Source: an uncultured Bacteroidota bacterium
GTDB lineage: Bacteria; Bacteroidota; Bacteroidia; Bacteroidales; P3
Direction: 5' to 3'
NCBI GenBank assembly: GCA_902766265.1
Contig: CACXCY010000123.1
Location: 1-11,016 of the forward strand
Length of the DNA: 11,016 nt
How positions within the stretch are numbered: position 1 is the first letter of the stretch; each line of letters opens with the position of its first letter. Below the pieces are notes generated by a model. That model saw nothing but the letters and a program-made list of their open reading frames with translations, was not told where the DNA came from and made no database searches. Shown here one piece after another: positions 1-5,941 of this stretch. Position numbers and translations under genes: made by a program.

Positions 1-704
1 ACTTCCACCACGTAGGCGCTCTCGTTGCGATGGCCTCGATAGGGGACGGGTGCCAGATAGGGCGAGTCGGTCTCCAGTACGATGCGTTCCAGAGGTACGG
101 CGCGTACCACTTCGGCCATGCCGGCGTTCTTGAAGGTCACCACTCCACCGATGCCTATGTACATGCCGCTGTCGATGGCCCGCAGTGCTTGATTCACACT
201 ACCTCCGAAGCAGTGCATCACCCCGCGGCAACCGTTGTGGGGTGTTTCCTTTAGGAGTCCGAGTACTTCCTCATACGCTTTGCGTACATGCAGTGCCACG
301 GGCTTGTCGAGTTCGCGGGCCCATGCCATCTGCCGCCGCAGCACTTCCAGTTGTTCCTTTTCGTAGGTGCGGTCCCAATAGTAGTCCAGCCCTATCTCGC
401 CCACGGCCACGTAGCCGTCGGGGTTGGCAAAGAGCCGCCGCTGTGCTTCGGCTAGGGAGCTCTCCCAGGCAGCGTCCACCGAGGTGGGGTGCAGCCCCAT
501 CATGGCGAAAAGACGCACGCCCGAACGGGTTGCCACCTCTTTACGTTGCTGCATCATCGCCTCCAGGCGGTCATAGCTCTGGGGGTCGATGGCGGGTAGC
601 AGCAGCGTGGTCACGCCGGCCTCGGCAGCACGGCGCAATGCATCATCGCGGTCGGGGTCAAATTCCTCGCAGTAGAGGTGTGTATGGGTGTCGGTCAGTT
701 TCAT
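1..704 (-). CDS. TatD family metal-dependent hydrolase (3' end cut by window)
   Basis: This reads from an ATG at 704 down to base 1 and gives 234 codons with no stop, so the C-terminus lies outside the window. Family members are usually about 255-265 residues, so roughly 20-30 are missing. The TatD metal-binding pattern is complete in what is visible: DTHTHL with His7 and His9, GEIGLD with Glu103, LHV with His139, MHCFGG with His164, and ETDSPYLAP with Asp213. Known family members are TIM-barrel, divalent-metal-dependent cytosolic hydrolases, several with 3'-5' DNase activity; the true substrate here cannot be read from the sequence. The start overlaps the stop of the upstream alpha/beta hydrolase as ATGA (701-704), so the two genes are probably co-transcribed and translationally coupled. 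Family assignment is secure; whether it is TatD proper or a YcfH/YjjV-type paralogue is open. Confidence 0.93.
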   Translation of the reverse strand, partial: MKLTDTHTHLYCEEFDPDRDDALRRAAEAGVTTLLLPAIDPQSYDRLEAMMQQRKEVATRSGVRLFAMMGLHPTSVDAAWESSLAEAQRRLFANPDGYVAVGEIGLDYYWDRTYEKEQLEVLRRQMAWARELDKPVALHVRKAYEEVLGLLKETPHNGCRGVMHCFGGSVNQALRAIDSGMYIGIGGVVTFKNAGMAEVVRAVPLERIVLETDSPYLAPVPYRGHRNESAYVVE

Positions 705-1534
705 GGTTCGTGTAATTCGTGTTTCTGCCAAGTGTTGGTAATGAATTGGTTTATTATCCTGTTGACCTCTTCCGGTTGGTCGGTGTTGGAGTTGTGGCCG
801 GCGTTCTTTATCCAATGGAGAGGCAGGTGTTCCTCGCGGGCCCAACGGACGTTGTACCTCTTGGCCGAGCCGGCACGGTCCTTCTCGCCGCAAATCAGGA
901 TGGCGGGGCAGTCGATGTCGAATTGGCGTCGGGAATCCAGCGCGTCGGCCAGAATCCGGTAGCCGAAAGCAGCCAGGGCGGTGTACTCGTCGCGTGAGTA
1001 TCCGCCGACCATCTCCCGCATCAGCTTCCGGCCATATTCCGTCACAGCGCAGCCGTTGGCGCCGACACGTTGCAACGCTTTCCAGGGGTACAGCCGATAT
1101 ACAGGGCCAACCCTCCGGAGTGCCCAGATGTCGAAGGCGGTAACGTACTTCCGTTTGAGAGAGCAGGAGTCGATAGAGACAAATCCTGCCGTTTTGCCTG
1201 AGAAGAGGTCCATGAATGCTTGGGCGATGTAGCCGCCCATCGACTGTCCGACAAGAATGGGGTTGACGATGCCTTCAGCGGCGAGGATTCCATGCAGCCA
1301 CCGCGCCATGTCGTCCATGGTGAATTGTAGGGGGAACGGCTTCGATGCGCCATGTCCGGGGGCGTCCCACACCAGCACGTTGGCTTTGTTGCGGAACCAG
1401 TCCACCTGTCGGTCGAACAGCACATGGGTGGCGGTCAGCCCCGGCAGCAGGACCAGCGTCGGACAGTTCTCCTCAACGGGGGTGAGCCAGTAGTGAATGC
1501 TTCCCAGCCCGGTGTCGAATGTCTTTTCTTTCAT
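701..1534 (-). CDS. alpha/beta hydrolase fold protein
   Basis: A protein of about 277 residues with a complete alpha/beta hydrolase signature. Numbered from the longer GTG start at 1543, it shows an oxyanion-hole-like LLPGLTATH near 32-40, the nucleophile elbow GQSMGG with Ser101, the acid in GEKD (Asp222) and the catalytic His250 in NAGH. WDAPGHGAS (59-67) is the strand and turn before the elbow, typical of the family. There is no signal peptide or membrane segment, so it should be cytosolic. I chose the ATG at 1534 over the GTG at 1543 because ATG is the commoner start and the three extra residues carry no conserved feature; both are possible. It is the first gene of a minus-strand pair with the TatD-family gene, overlapping it by four bases. 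Substrate unknown: esterase, lipase-like or haloperoxidase-like activities are all compatible. Confidence 0.9.
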   Translation of the reverse strand: MKEKTFDTGLGSIHYWLTPVEENCPTLVLLPGLTATHVLFDRQVDWFRNKANVLVWDAPGHGASKPFPLQFTMDDMARWLHGILAAEGIVNPILVGQSMGGYIAQAFMDLFSGKTAGFVSIDSCSLKRKYVTAFDIWALRRVGPVYRLYPWKALQRVGANGCAVTEYGRKLMREMVGGYSRDEYTALAAFGYRILADALDSRRQFDIDCPAILICGEKDRAGSAKRYNVRWAREEHLPLHWIKNAGHNSNTDQPEEVNRIINQFITNTWQKHELHEP

Positions 1535-1663
1535 CGTTGCCACGGTTCTTTTGTCTGTAACGTATTTCCCGCCGTGTTAGTATATCCTTGCCGAAGGAGA
1601 GTGGGGGAGGGGATGGCGGACAAAAGTGAGCCGCCGGGAGGCGGGCACCAAATAAAATGAAGG

Positions 1664-1864
1664 ATGTTGCGTTATATGGCCATGAGACGACTGAAGATAT
1701 ATTGTGTTGTGGTGTTGTTGCTGGGTGTCTGTGCCGGTTGCAGCCCCAAGGGGGTGAGTATGCCGCGCCACCGGAAGCATCGCCACTGCGACTGTCCCAC
1801 TTTCTCGCAACAGCTGCCGGCGGCTTCGGTGTCGTGGACGGCCGACGCGCTGCCGGAGGGCTGA
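1664..1864 (+). CDS. small lipoprotein upstream of a SprT-like peptidase
   Basis: A 66-residue protein with a basic N-terminus (MRRLK), a hydrophobic stretch and a lipobox ending GVCAGC, so Cys26 should be lipidated after signal peptidase II cleavage. The mature part is only about 41 residues: a basic, His-rich stretch (PRHRKHRH) followed by CDCPTF, then a Ser/Ala-rich tail. No acidic residues follow the lipidated Cys (SPKG), so the Bacteroidetes surface-export signal (K plus two acidic residues) is not obvious; periplasmic location is more likely, by inference. Starts at 1664, 1676 and 1682 are all in frame. The one at 1682 gives the most classical signal peptide, while 1664 keeps the full open frame. 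It ends three bases before the next gene, so they are very probably one operon. The Cys/His-rich mature part could bind metal, but nothing proves it. Function unknown. Confidence 0.72.
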   Translation: MLRYMAMRRLKIYCVVVLLLGVCAGCSPKGVSMPRHRKHRHCDCPTFSQQLPAASVSWTADALPEG

Positions 1865-1867
1865 GCC

Positions 1868-2506
1868 ATGGAAGACGCGAGGGTGACACGTTACAAGACG
1901 GTGCTGGGACGCTATCTGCCCGCCGAGGCGGTGGAACCTATGTTCCAGATGCTGACGCAGGACAATAGCGTGAAGCTGCACGTGACCCGCGAGCGGCAGA
2001 GCAAGCTGGGCGACTACCGCTGTCCCCAAATCGGACATCCCTACCACGAGATTAGCGTCAACGGCAACATCAATCCCTATTTCTTTCTGCTGGTGCTGTT
2101 GCATGAGCTGGCCCACCTGAACACGTGGAAGCTCCACGGCAACCGCGTCCAGCCCCACGGCCGTGAGTGGCAGGGGGAGTATGCGCGGATGCTGGCCGCA
2201 TACAGCGGTTTGTTCCCCATCGAGGTGAGGCGGCTGATAGAGCGCTATGTGCGGCGTCTGCCCTTGGAGCGCGCCACGGGTCGTGCCATCGAGCAGCAGC
2301 TGCGGCGTTACGACGTGGACTACGTCCCGGGCGAGGATTTGACGCTGGACGACCTTCCGCTGGGCTCCATGTTCCGGCTGAAGAACGGTCGCGACATCGT
2401 GTTCCGCTCGCTCGAGAAGCGTCGCACCCGCTACCGCTGCGTCGATGTGGCGACCAACACGCCCTATCTCGTTGCCGGTTCCGCTCCCGTCTGTGTTGTC
2501 CGTTGA
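1868..2506 (+). CDS. SprT-like zinc metallopeptidase domain protein
   Basis: A 212-residue protein. It carries the zincin motif HELAH at 79-83, with Glu80 as catalytic base and His79/His83 as zinc ligands. PHGREW at 96-101 supplies the third histidine, as in the SprT/Spartan family (HExxH then a downstream His before a Trp). The N-terminal half is the SprT-like fold. The C-terminal region (about 150-212) has the small beta-rich segment with EKRRTRYRCVDV seen in Bacteroidetes members. It lacks the paired CxxC motifs of a C-terminal zinc ribbon found in some relatives. No signal peptide, so cytosolic. The start is supported by GGAGGG at 1855-1860, spaced about seven bases from the ATG, unusually good for this genome. 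Eukaryotic Spartan cleaves DNA-protein crosslinks; the role of the short bacterial SprT-like proteins is poorly defined, so I do not assign a substrate. Confidence 0.9.
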   Translation: MEDARVTRYKTVLGRYLPAEAVEPMFQMLTQDNSVKLHVTRERQSKLGDYRCPQIGHPYHEISVNGNINPYFFLLVLLHELAHLNTWKLHGNRVQPHGREWQGEYARMLAAYSGLFPIEVRRLIERYVRRLPLERATGRAIEQQLRRYDVDYVPGEDLTLDDLPLGSMFRLKNGRDIVFRSLEKRRTRYRCVDVATNTPYLVAGSAPVCVVR

Positions 2507-2601
2507 GAGGGTCTCACACCACCCCATTTCGATAGTTTATAAGAGTATTTGTATCAGTATGTTACTGCACATATAGAGGAGTCCTTCGGGAAGCCCCTTT
2601 G

Positions 2602-2689
2602 TGTAGTTCTCAACTACACGTTATGTAGTTCTCAACTACACATTATGTAGTTCTCAACTACACACCATGTAGTTCTCAACTACACAAAA
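2602..2689. repeat. four tandem 22-bp units, each containing a 17-bp palindrome
   Basis: The 17-base core TGTAGTTCTCAACTACA occurs perfectly at 2602-2618, 2624-2640, 2646-2662 and 2668-2684. The period is exactly 22 and the five-base linkers are cgtta, catta, cacca and caaaa. Each core is TGTAGTT and AACTACA arms around CTC. The asymmetric CTC centre reads the same way in all four, so the units are direct tandem copies. The outermost arms are extended: CCCTTTGTGTAGTT (2595-2608) pairs with AACTACACAAAAGGG (2678-2692) apart from one extra A. Possible roles are a cluster of operator sites for a dimeric regulator (two turns of helix apart), a run of RNA hairpins stabilising or ending the sprT-like transcript, or a substrate of a REP-associated (RAYT/IS200-like) transposase. 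The structure is certain; the role is not. Confidence 0.95.
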
Positions 2690-2804
2690 GGGACCTTTCG
2701 GGTCGGTCGTCCGGCATGCGGCGGAGGCGGGTTGGAAGCCGAGAGGAAGCAGGGCCGGCGGCAAGCTTTTCTTCGATATTGGGGGTTGTATGCGAATTTC
2801 TTTG

Positions 2805-2812
2805 TACCTTTG
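2805..2812 (+). promoter_or_regulatory. Bacteroidetes-type -7 promoter element
   Basis: TACCTTTG matches the Bacteroidetes consensus TAnnTTTG exactly, within TTTGTACCTTTGCA, a very typical context in this phylum. No TTG sits at the ideal distance upstream: the candidates are TTG at 2786-2788 (gap 16) and TTG at 2779-2781 (gap 23). A transcript starting a few bases downstream would have about 40 bases of leader before the 56-residue gene at 2859, and would likely cover lptE and the DUF2723 gene as well. Confidence 0.65.
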
Positions 2813-2858
2813 CAGTGGCGAAGAACATCCGCCGACGAATAGATAAACGGCTAACTAT

Positions 2859-3029
2859 ATGGATATTAATTTCAAAAAGAAGATTGACGACCTCGTCAAC
2901 GAGGTGTCGGCTCTCACCGATTTGCCTACCAAGATTGACGTGCTGAACTATATGGAGCAGCAGTCGTCCTACCTGCTCTGGCAGCTGGAGGACGAGCAGC
3001 GCATCGACGAGGATTCGAGGGATTTCTAA
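2859..3029 (+). CDS. 56-residue hypothetical protein upstream of lptE
   Basis: I do not recognise this protein. It has 56 residues, with a basic N-terminus (FKKKIDDL), a central LPTKIDVLNYMEQQ, one Trp at position 41 and a strongly acidic C-terminus (EDEQRIDEDSRDF). The pattern is amphipathic and helical, compatible with a short coiled coil or helical hairpin. There is no signal peptide, membrane segment or cysteine, so it is probably cytosolic. Three points support it as a real gene: an exact -7 promoter element lies about 47 bases upstream, it ends eleven bases before lptE, and its composition looks coding, with clear third-position G/C bias. It is likely the first gene of an operon with lptE and the DUF2723 gene. 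It could be a small regulator or adaptor for envelope assembly, but this is context only. Confidence 0.7.
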   Translation: MDINFKKKIDDLVNEVSALTDLPTKIDVLNYMEQQSSYLLWQLEDEQRIDEDSRDF

Positions 3030-3040
3030 CACGGACAGCC

Positions 3041-3547
3041 ATGAAGACGCGCAGCATATTCCTGGCCCTTCTGGCCTGCTTGGCCTTGGGTGCCTGTAGC
3101 GGTGGCTACTCTTTCACGGGTGCTTCCATCCCGCCGGAGGCGAAAACCATCGCGGTGGCCACCTTCCCTAACTACGCCTCGACGGTGAACCCGCAACTGA
3201 GCCAGACCCTTACCGACGAACTTCGGAACATGTACGCCTCGCAGACGTCGCTCAACGTCGTCAACGGCGAGGGCGACCTGGAGGTGAGCGGCGAGATTAC
3301 GGGCTACGTCACCCGGGCGTCGGCCATCAGCAGCGGCGACGAGGTGTCGATGAACCGGCTCACCATCACCATCAAGGTCAAGTTCGTGAACAACGTCGAC
3401 CCCAAGGCCAACTTCGAACAGACTTTCTCGCGCTACCGTGACTACAGCGCCCAGCAGGACTTCTCCTCGGTGGAAAGCACGCTGATGGGCGAGATAGTGA
3501 CCGAGCTCTGCGAGGATGTGTTCAACAAGTCGGTGGTCAACTGGTAA
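3041..3547 (+). CDS. lptE: LptE-family lipopolysaccharide assembly lipoprotein
   Basis: A 168-residue protein with a signal peptide ending in the lipobox LGAC, so Cys19 is the predicted lipidated residue. The mature start GGYSFTGASIPPEAKTIAV and the following FPNYAS...NPQLSQTLTDEL are characteristic of the Bacteroidetes LptE family. The alternating strand-helix pattern, ending in a C-terminal helix (TLMGEIVTELCEDVFNK), fits the family's alpha/beta sandwich. LptE is the outer-membrane lipoprotein that plugs and supports the LptD barrel, which places lipopolysaccharide in the outer leaflet; this role is from family knowledge. It follows the 56-residue gene by eleven bases, and its stop shares a base with the next ATG (TAATG), so translation of the DUF2723 gene is probably coupled to it. 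No lptD lies in the window. Confidence 0.88.
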   Translation: MKTRSIFLALLACLALGACSGGYSFTGASIPPEAKTIAVATFPNYASTVNPQLSQTLTDELRNMYASQTSLNVVNGEGDLEVSGEITGYVTRASAISSGDEVSMNRLTITIKVKFVNNVDPKANFEQTFSRYRDYSAQQDFSSVESTLMGEIVTELCEDVFNKSVVNW

Positions 3548-5871
3548 TGGAGTCCACAAATCCATACGCCTCCCATCGGCGCTCCACCCTCCTTGCGGGT
3601 TGGGGTGCGGGAGCGGTCGCCTTCGCCGTCTACCGTCTGACGATGGCCCCCACCGTCAGTTTCTGGGACTGCGGCGAGTTTATCGCCACCTCTTTCACGT
3701 TGGGCGTGGGCCATCCGCCAGGGGCTCCGCTCTACCAATTGCTGGCGCACCTCTTCACTCTCATGGCGTCGTCGCCCGACCGAGTGGCCTTCTGGAGCAA
3801 CATGCTCTCGGTGCTGGCCGGCGCCGGCACGGCGATGTTTCTTTTCTGGACCGTCTATCATCTGGCGGTGCGGCTCGGCAGCCATCGCCAGTCCCTGCTG
3901 GCGGCCGCCGTGGGAACGTTGTCCTACTGTTTCTGCGACACCGCCTGGTTTTCAGCTGTGGAGAGCGAGGTGTACAGCTTGTCGATGCTTCTCTCTTCGG
4001 TCATCCTGTGGGCTACCGTGCGTTGGTACTTCTGCAATGACTGCCGTTACGCCTCACGTTGGATGATGCTCCTGTGGCTGATGCTGGGACTCTCGGTGTG
4101 TGTGCACCTGATGGGATGGCTCACCTTACCGGCTGTGGCTTTGGCCGTCGTGCTGAAACACAGGAATCACCGCGCAGCCCAGCGTCGCACCTCCAGCGTC
4201 GCACCTCCGGCGGCCTACGGGTTACGGCTGGTGGTGGCGTGCGCATGCTTCTTCCTCCTCGGGCTGACACCTTATATAATTGTGCCCTTGCGCGCCGCTG
4301 CCCAGCCCTCCATCAACAACACCAACCCTTCCACCGCTGCGTCCTTCAAGGCCTACGTTGCCCGTTCTCAGTACGAGAAAGCCCCAGCCCTCTATCCGCG
4401 CATCTGGCGTAGTCATGCCGGCGATGCCCGTCGCTATGCCGACTGGAGTGGCGCTCACGGCATCGGCCACGATGCAGCTGGCCAGCCCTGCTACCGTCCC
4501 AATGTGGCCGACAACTTCCAGTTCCTCGTGTCCTATCAATGGACGTATATGTATCTGCGCTATTTCATGTGGAACTTCAGCGGCCGTTTCGACGACCGTC
4601 AAGGTTTCGGCACCCTGCAGCACGGCCAGTTCGTGACGGGTATTCCCCCGATTGACCGCTTCCTCGTGGGCACAGGACACTATCCTCCCTCCTCCACGCC
4701 CGCTGCCACCCACAATGTCTATTTCTTGCTGCCGCTATTGCTCGGCATCGCAGGTGCTCTCTACCAGCGGAGACATCAGCGTGGCGCGTTCTGGGCGGTG
4801 ATGGCGGTGTTTCTTTTCGCTGGTCTGGGCTTGGCCGTCTATCTCAATATGCCGGCCTACCAGCCACGCGAACGCGACTATGCCTTTGTGCTGTCGTTCT
4901 ATGCTTTCGCCATTTGGATAGGGCTGGCCGTCATGCCCGTCGCCCAAAGATGTGAGCAGTGGGCGGCACAACGTGGTGGTATCGTGAAAAAAATACTCTG
5001 TCCCGTGGCTCCCTGCCTTCTGCTGTTGATGCCCGTATGGATGTTGGTTCAGAATTATGCCGACCATGACCGTTCGGCCAACTACATCGCCCGCGACACT
5101 GCCCGCAATATGCTCAACTCGTGCGAGCCGAATGCCATCCTTTTCACCGTGGGCGACAACGACACCTTTCCGCTCTGGTATGCTCAGGAGGCGGAATGTT
5201 GGCGCAGGGATGTGCGTGTGGTCAATCTCAACCTGCTGTCGTTGGAGTGGTATGCGTCCCAGGTGGATCCCGAATGCCACCAAAAGGGATGGCAGGCATT
5301 GGTTCATCTGCTGCAGCAGCATCCGGACCGCTGTTATTTCTCTCACTACGCCCGCGACGACTACCGTGATGCTTTCAACGACTGCTTCCGGCTGACAGGT
5401 CTGGTCTACCGCCTGGATCTGGCGGCCTGTCTGATGGGCGGCACCAGTGATAGCGTGGATTGCTCCGAGGCCTACCGTCATCTGATGGAAGACGTAGTTT
5501 GGCAGGTGCCCGACAGTCGCCATGTGGGTGTGGATGCCACCTCCCAGAAATTTCTCAACCAATATTGCCGTGATGTGGTCACCGTGGCCGACAATCTGGT
5601 TGCCACCGGACGGCAAGAGCAGGCCGACGCCCTTGTTGAAAAAACATTGAGGGAAATCCCCTTGAGGAAAATTGACGACCTTACGTTGCGCTACCGGCTG
5701 CTCACCGCCGCCCAACTCACCCATGCCGATGCCATGAACCAGTTGCGGCGCGACTTGCAGCAGCAGCTAGACTATTACCATTCTTTGTCGGAACGTCACC
5801 AGAGCTACATACCCTACACCCTCGAGCCGTTAGAAAAATTGTCAATAAGTATTCGGGAGCCCAACCAGTAA
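3547..5871 (+). CDS. DUF2723 (GT117/TMEM260-like) polytopic membrane protein
   Basis: A 774-residue protein. The N-terminal DUF2723 domain begins after a first membrane segment (about 15-33) with APTVSFWDCGEF (34-45) and GVGHPPGAP (53-61). Asp41 and Glu44 sit where GT-C glycosyltransferases place acidic catalytic or metal-binding residues. Further membrane segments lie near 85-108, 143-160, 172-203, 226-248, and four between about 390 and 505. A soluble C-terminal part follows, with GDNDTFPLWYAQEAE (from 536) and VRVVNLNLLSLEWY, both typical of Bacteroidetes members. Many relatives exceed 1000 residues, so this one is on the short side. The human relative TMEM260 is a protein O-mannosyltransferase, which makes protein or envelope glycosylation the best guess here; donor and acceptor are unknown. 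The ATG overlaps the lptE stop by one base. A 14-bp tandem duplication lies in the loop near residues 212-221. Confidence 0.9.
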   Translation: MESTNPYASHRRSTLLAGWGAGAVAFAVYRLTMAPTVSFWDCGEFIATSFTLGVGHPPGAPLYQLLAHLFTLMASSPDRVAFWSNMLSVLAGAGTAMFLFWTVYHLAVRLGSHRQSLLAAAVGTLSYCFCDTAWFSAVESEVYSLSMLLSSVILWATVRWYFCNDCRYASRWMMLLWLMLGLSVCVHLMGWLTLPAVALAVVLKHRNHRAAQRRTSSVAPPAAYGLRLVVACACFFLLGLTPYIIVPLRAAAQPSINNTNPSTAASFKAYVARSQYEKAPALYPRIWRSHAGDARRYADWSGAHGIGHDAAGQPCYRPNVADNFQFLVSYQWTYMYLRYFMWNFSGRFDDRQGFGTLQHGQFVTGIPPIDRFLVGTGHYPPSSTPAATHNVYFLLPLLLGIAGALYQRRHQRGAFWAVMAVFLFAGLGLAVYLNMPAYQPRERDYAFVLSFYAFAIWIGLAVMPVAQRCEQWAAQRGGIVKKILCPVAPCLLLLMPVWMLVQNYADHDRSANYIARDTARNMLNSCEPNAILFTVGDNDTFPLWYAQEAECWRRDVRVVNLNLLSLEWYASQVDPECHQKGWQALVHLLQQHPDRCYFSHYARDDYRDAFNDCFRLTGLVYRLDLAACLMGGTSDSVDCSEAYRHLMEDVVWQVPDSRHVGVDATSQKFLNQYCRDVVTVADNLVATGRQEQADALVEKTLREIPLRKIDDLTLRYRLLTAAQLTHADAMNQLRRDLQQQLDYYHSLSERHQSYIPYTLEPLEKLSISIREPNQ
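4181..4208 (+). repeat. 14-bp perfect tandem duplication within the DUF2723 gene
   Basis: AGCGTCGCACCTCC occurs twice head to tail (4181-4194 and 4195-4208) without mismatch. Fourteen is not a multiple of three, so loss or gain of one unit would shift the frame. Loss of one unit would end the protein at the stop at 4410-4412, giving about 283 instead of 774 residues. Family motifs on both sides are in frame with two units present, so the two-copy state is the intact one. It falls in a hydrophilic loop between two membrane segments. Confidence 0.9.
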
Positions 5872-5887
5872 CGTCTATATTATTTGG

Positions 5888-5895
5888 TATTTTTG
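5888..5895 (+). promoter_or_regulatory. candidate -7 promoter element for mrdA
   Basis: TATTTTTG fits TAnnTTTG exactly and is followed by CAG, as at 2805. It lies in the 70-base gap between the DUF2723 stop and the mrdA start and would give a leader of about 40-45 bases. No TTG is found 19-21 bases upstream, so the -33 part is missing or degenerate. It could start a transcript for mrdA, rodA and possibly clpX independently of the lptE operon. Confidence 0.5.
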
Positions 5896-5918
5896 CAGCG
5901 TTTAAGGAGCCGCTCTTG

Positions 5919-5933
5919 AAGAGGCAACCTCTT
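5919..5933 (+). promoter_or_regulatory. hairpin just upstream of the mrdA start
   Basis: AAGAGG-caa-CCTCTT is a perfect six-base stem with a three-base loop, ending eight bases before the ATG at 5942. Its 5' arm can alternatively pair with CTCT at 5913-5916, so two mutually exclusive small stems are possible in the leader. This could affect ribosome access in a genome with few strong Shine-Dalgarno sites. No T-run follows, so it is not a typical terminator. Confidence 0.45.
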
Positions 5934-5941
5934 TGTAAATC

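Larger units (their letters stand above)
2507..2858. other. 352-base intergenic region with palindrome array and promoter
   Basis: No gene is supported here. From left to right it holds an AT-rich stretch after the sprT-like stop with a small dyad (CAGTA-tgt-TACTG, 2555-2567), a short hairpin CTTC-gg-GAAG (about 2584-2593), four tandem 22-bp palindromic units (2602-2689), a GC-rich stretch with several short self-complementary patches (about 2690-2765), and a Bacteroidetes -7 element at 2805. Both flanking genes point right, so the region must separate the end of one transcription unit from the start of the next. I see no classical GC hairpin followed by a T-run. Confidence 0.7.

Noticed and set aside
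1583..1590. TATCCTTG as a promoter for the lipoprotein-SprT unit
   Set aside because: It differs from TAnnTTTG by one base and has no TTG at a suitable distance; too weak to list.
1631..1644. CCGCC-ggga-GGCGG stem upstream of the lipoprotein gene
   Set aside because: A five-base stem in a GC-rich region is expected by chance, and no T-run or conserved context supports a terminator.
1577..2527. Long open frame of about 316 codons on the minus strand
   Set aside because: It lies antisense to the lipoprotein and SprT-like genes, which have clear motifs; its translation is low-complexity and fits no family, as expected from a GC-rich coding strand.
2601..2685. Possible CRISPR array
   Set aside because: Repeats are only 17 bases, linkers only five bases, the repeat is a full palindrome and no cas gene is near; spacers of normal size are absent.
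4735..5724. Long open frame of about 329 codons on the minus strand
   Set aside because: It is antisense to the conserved C-terminal half of the DUF2723 gene and shows no domain or start signal of its own.
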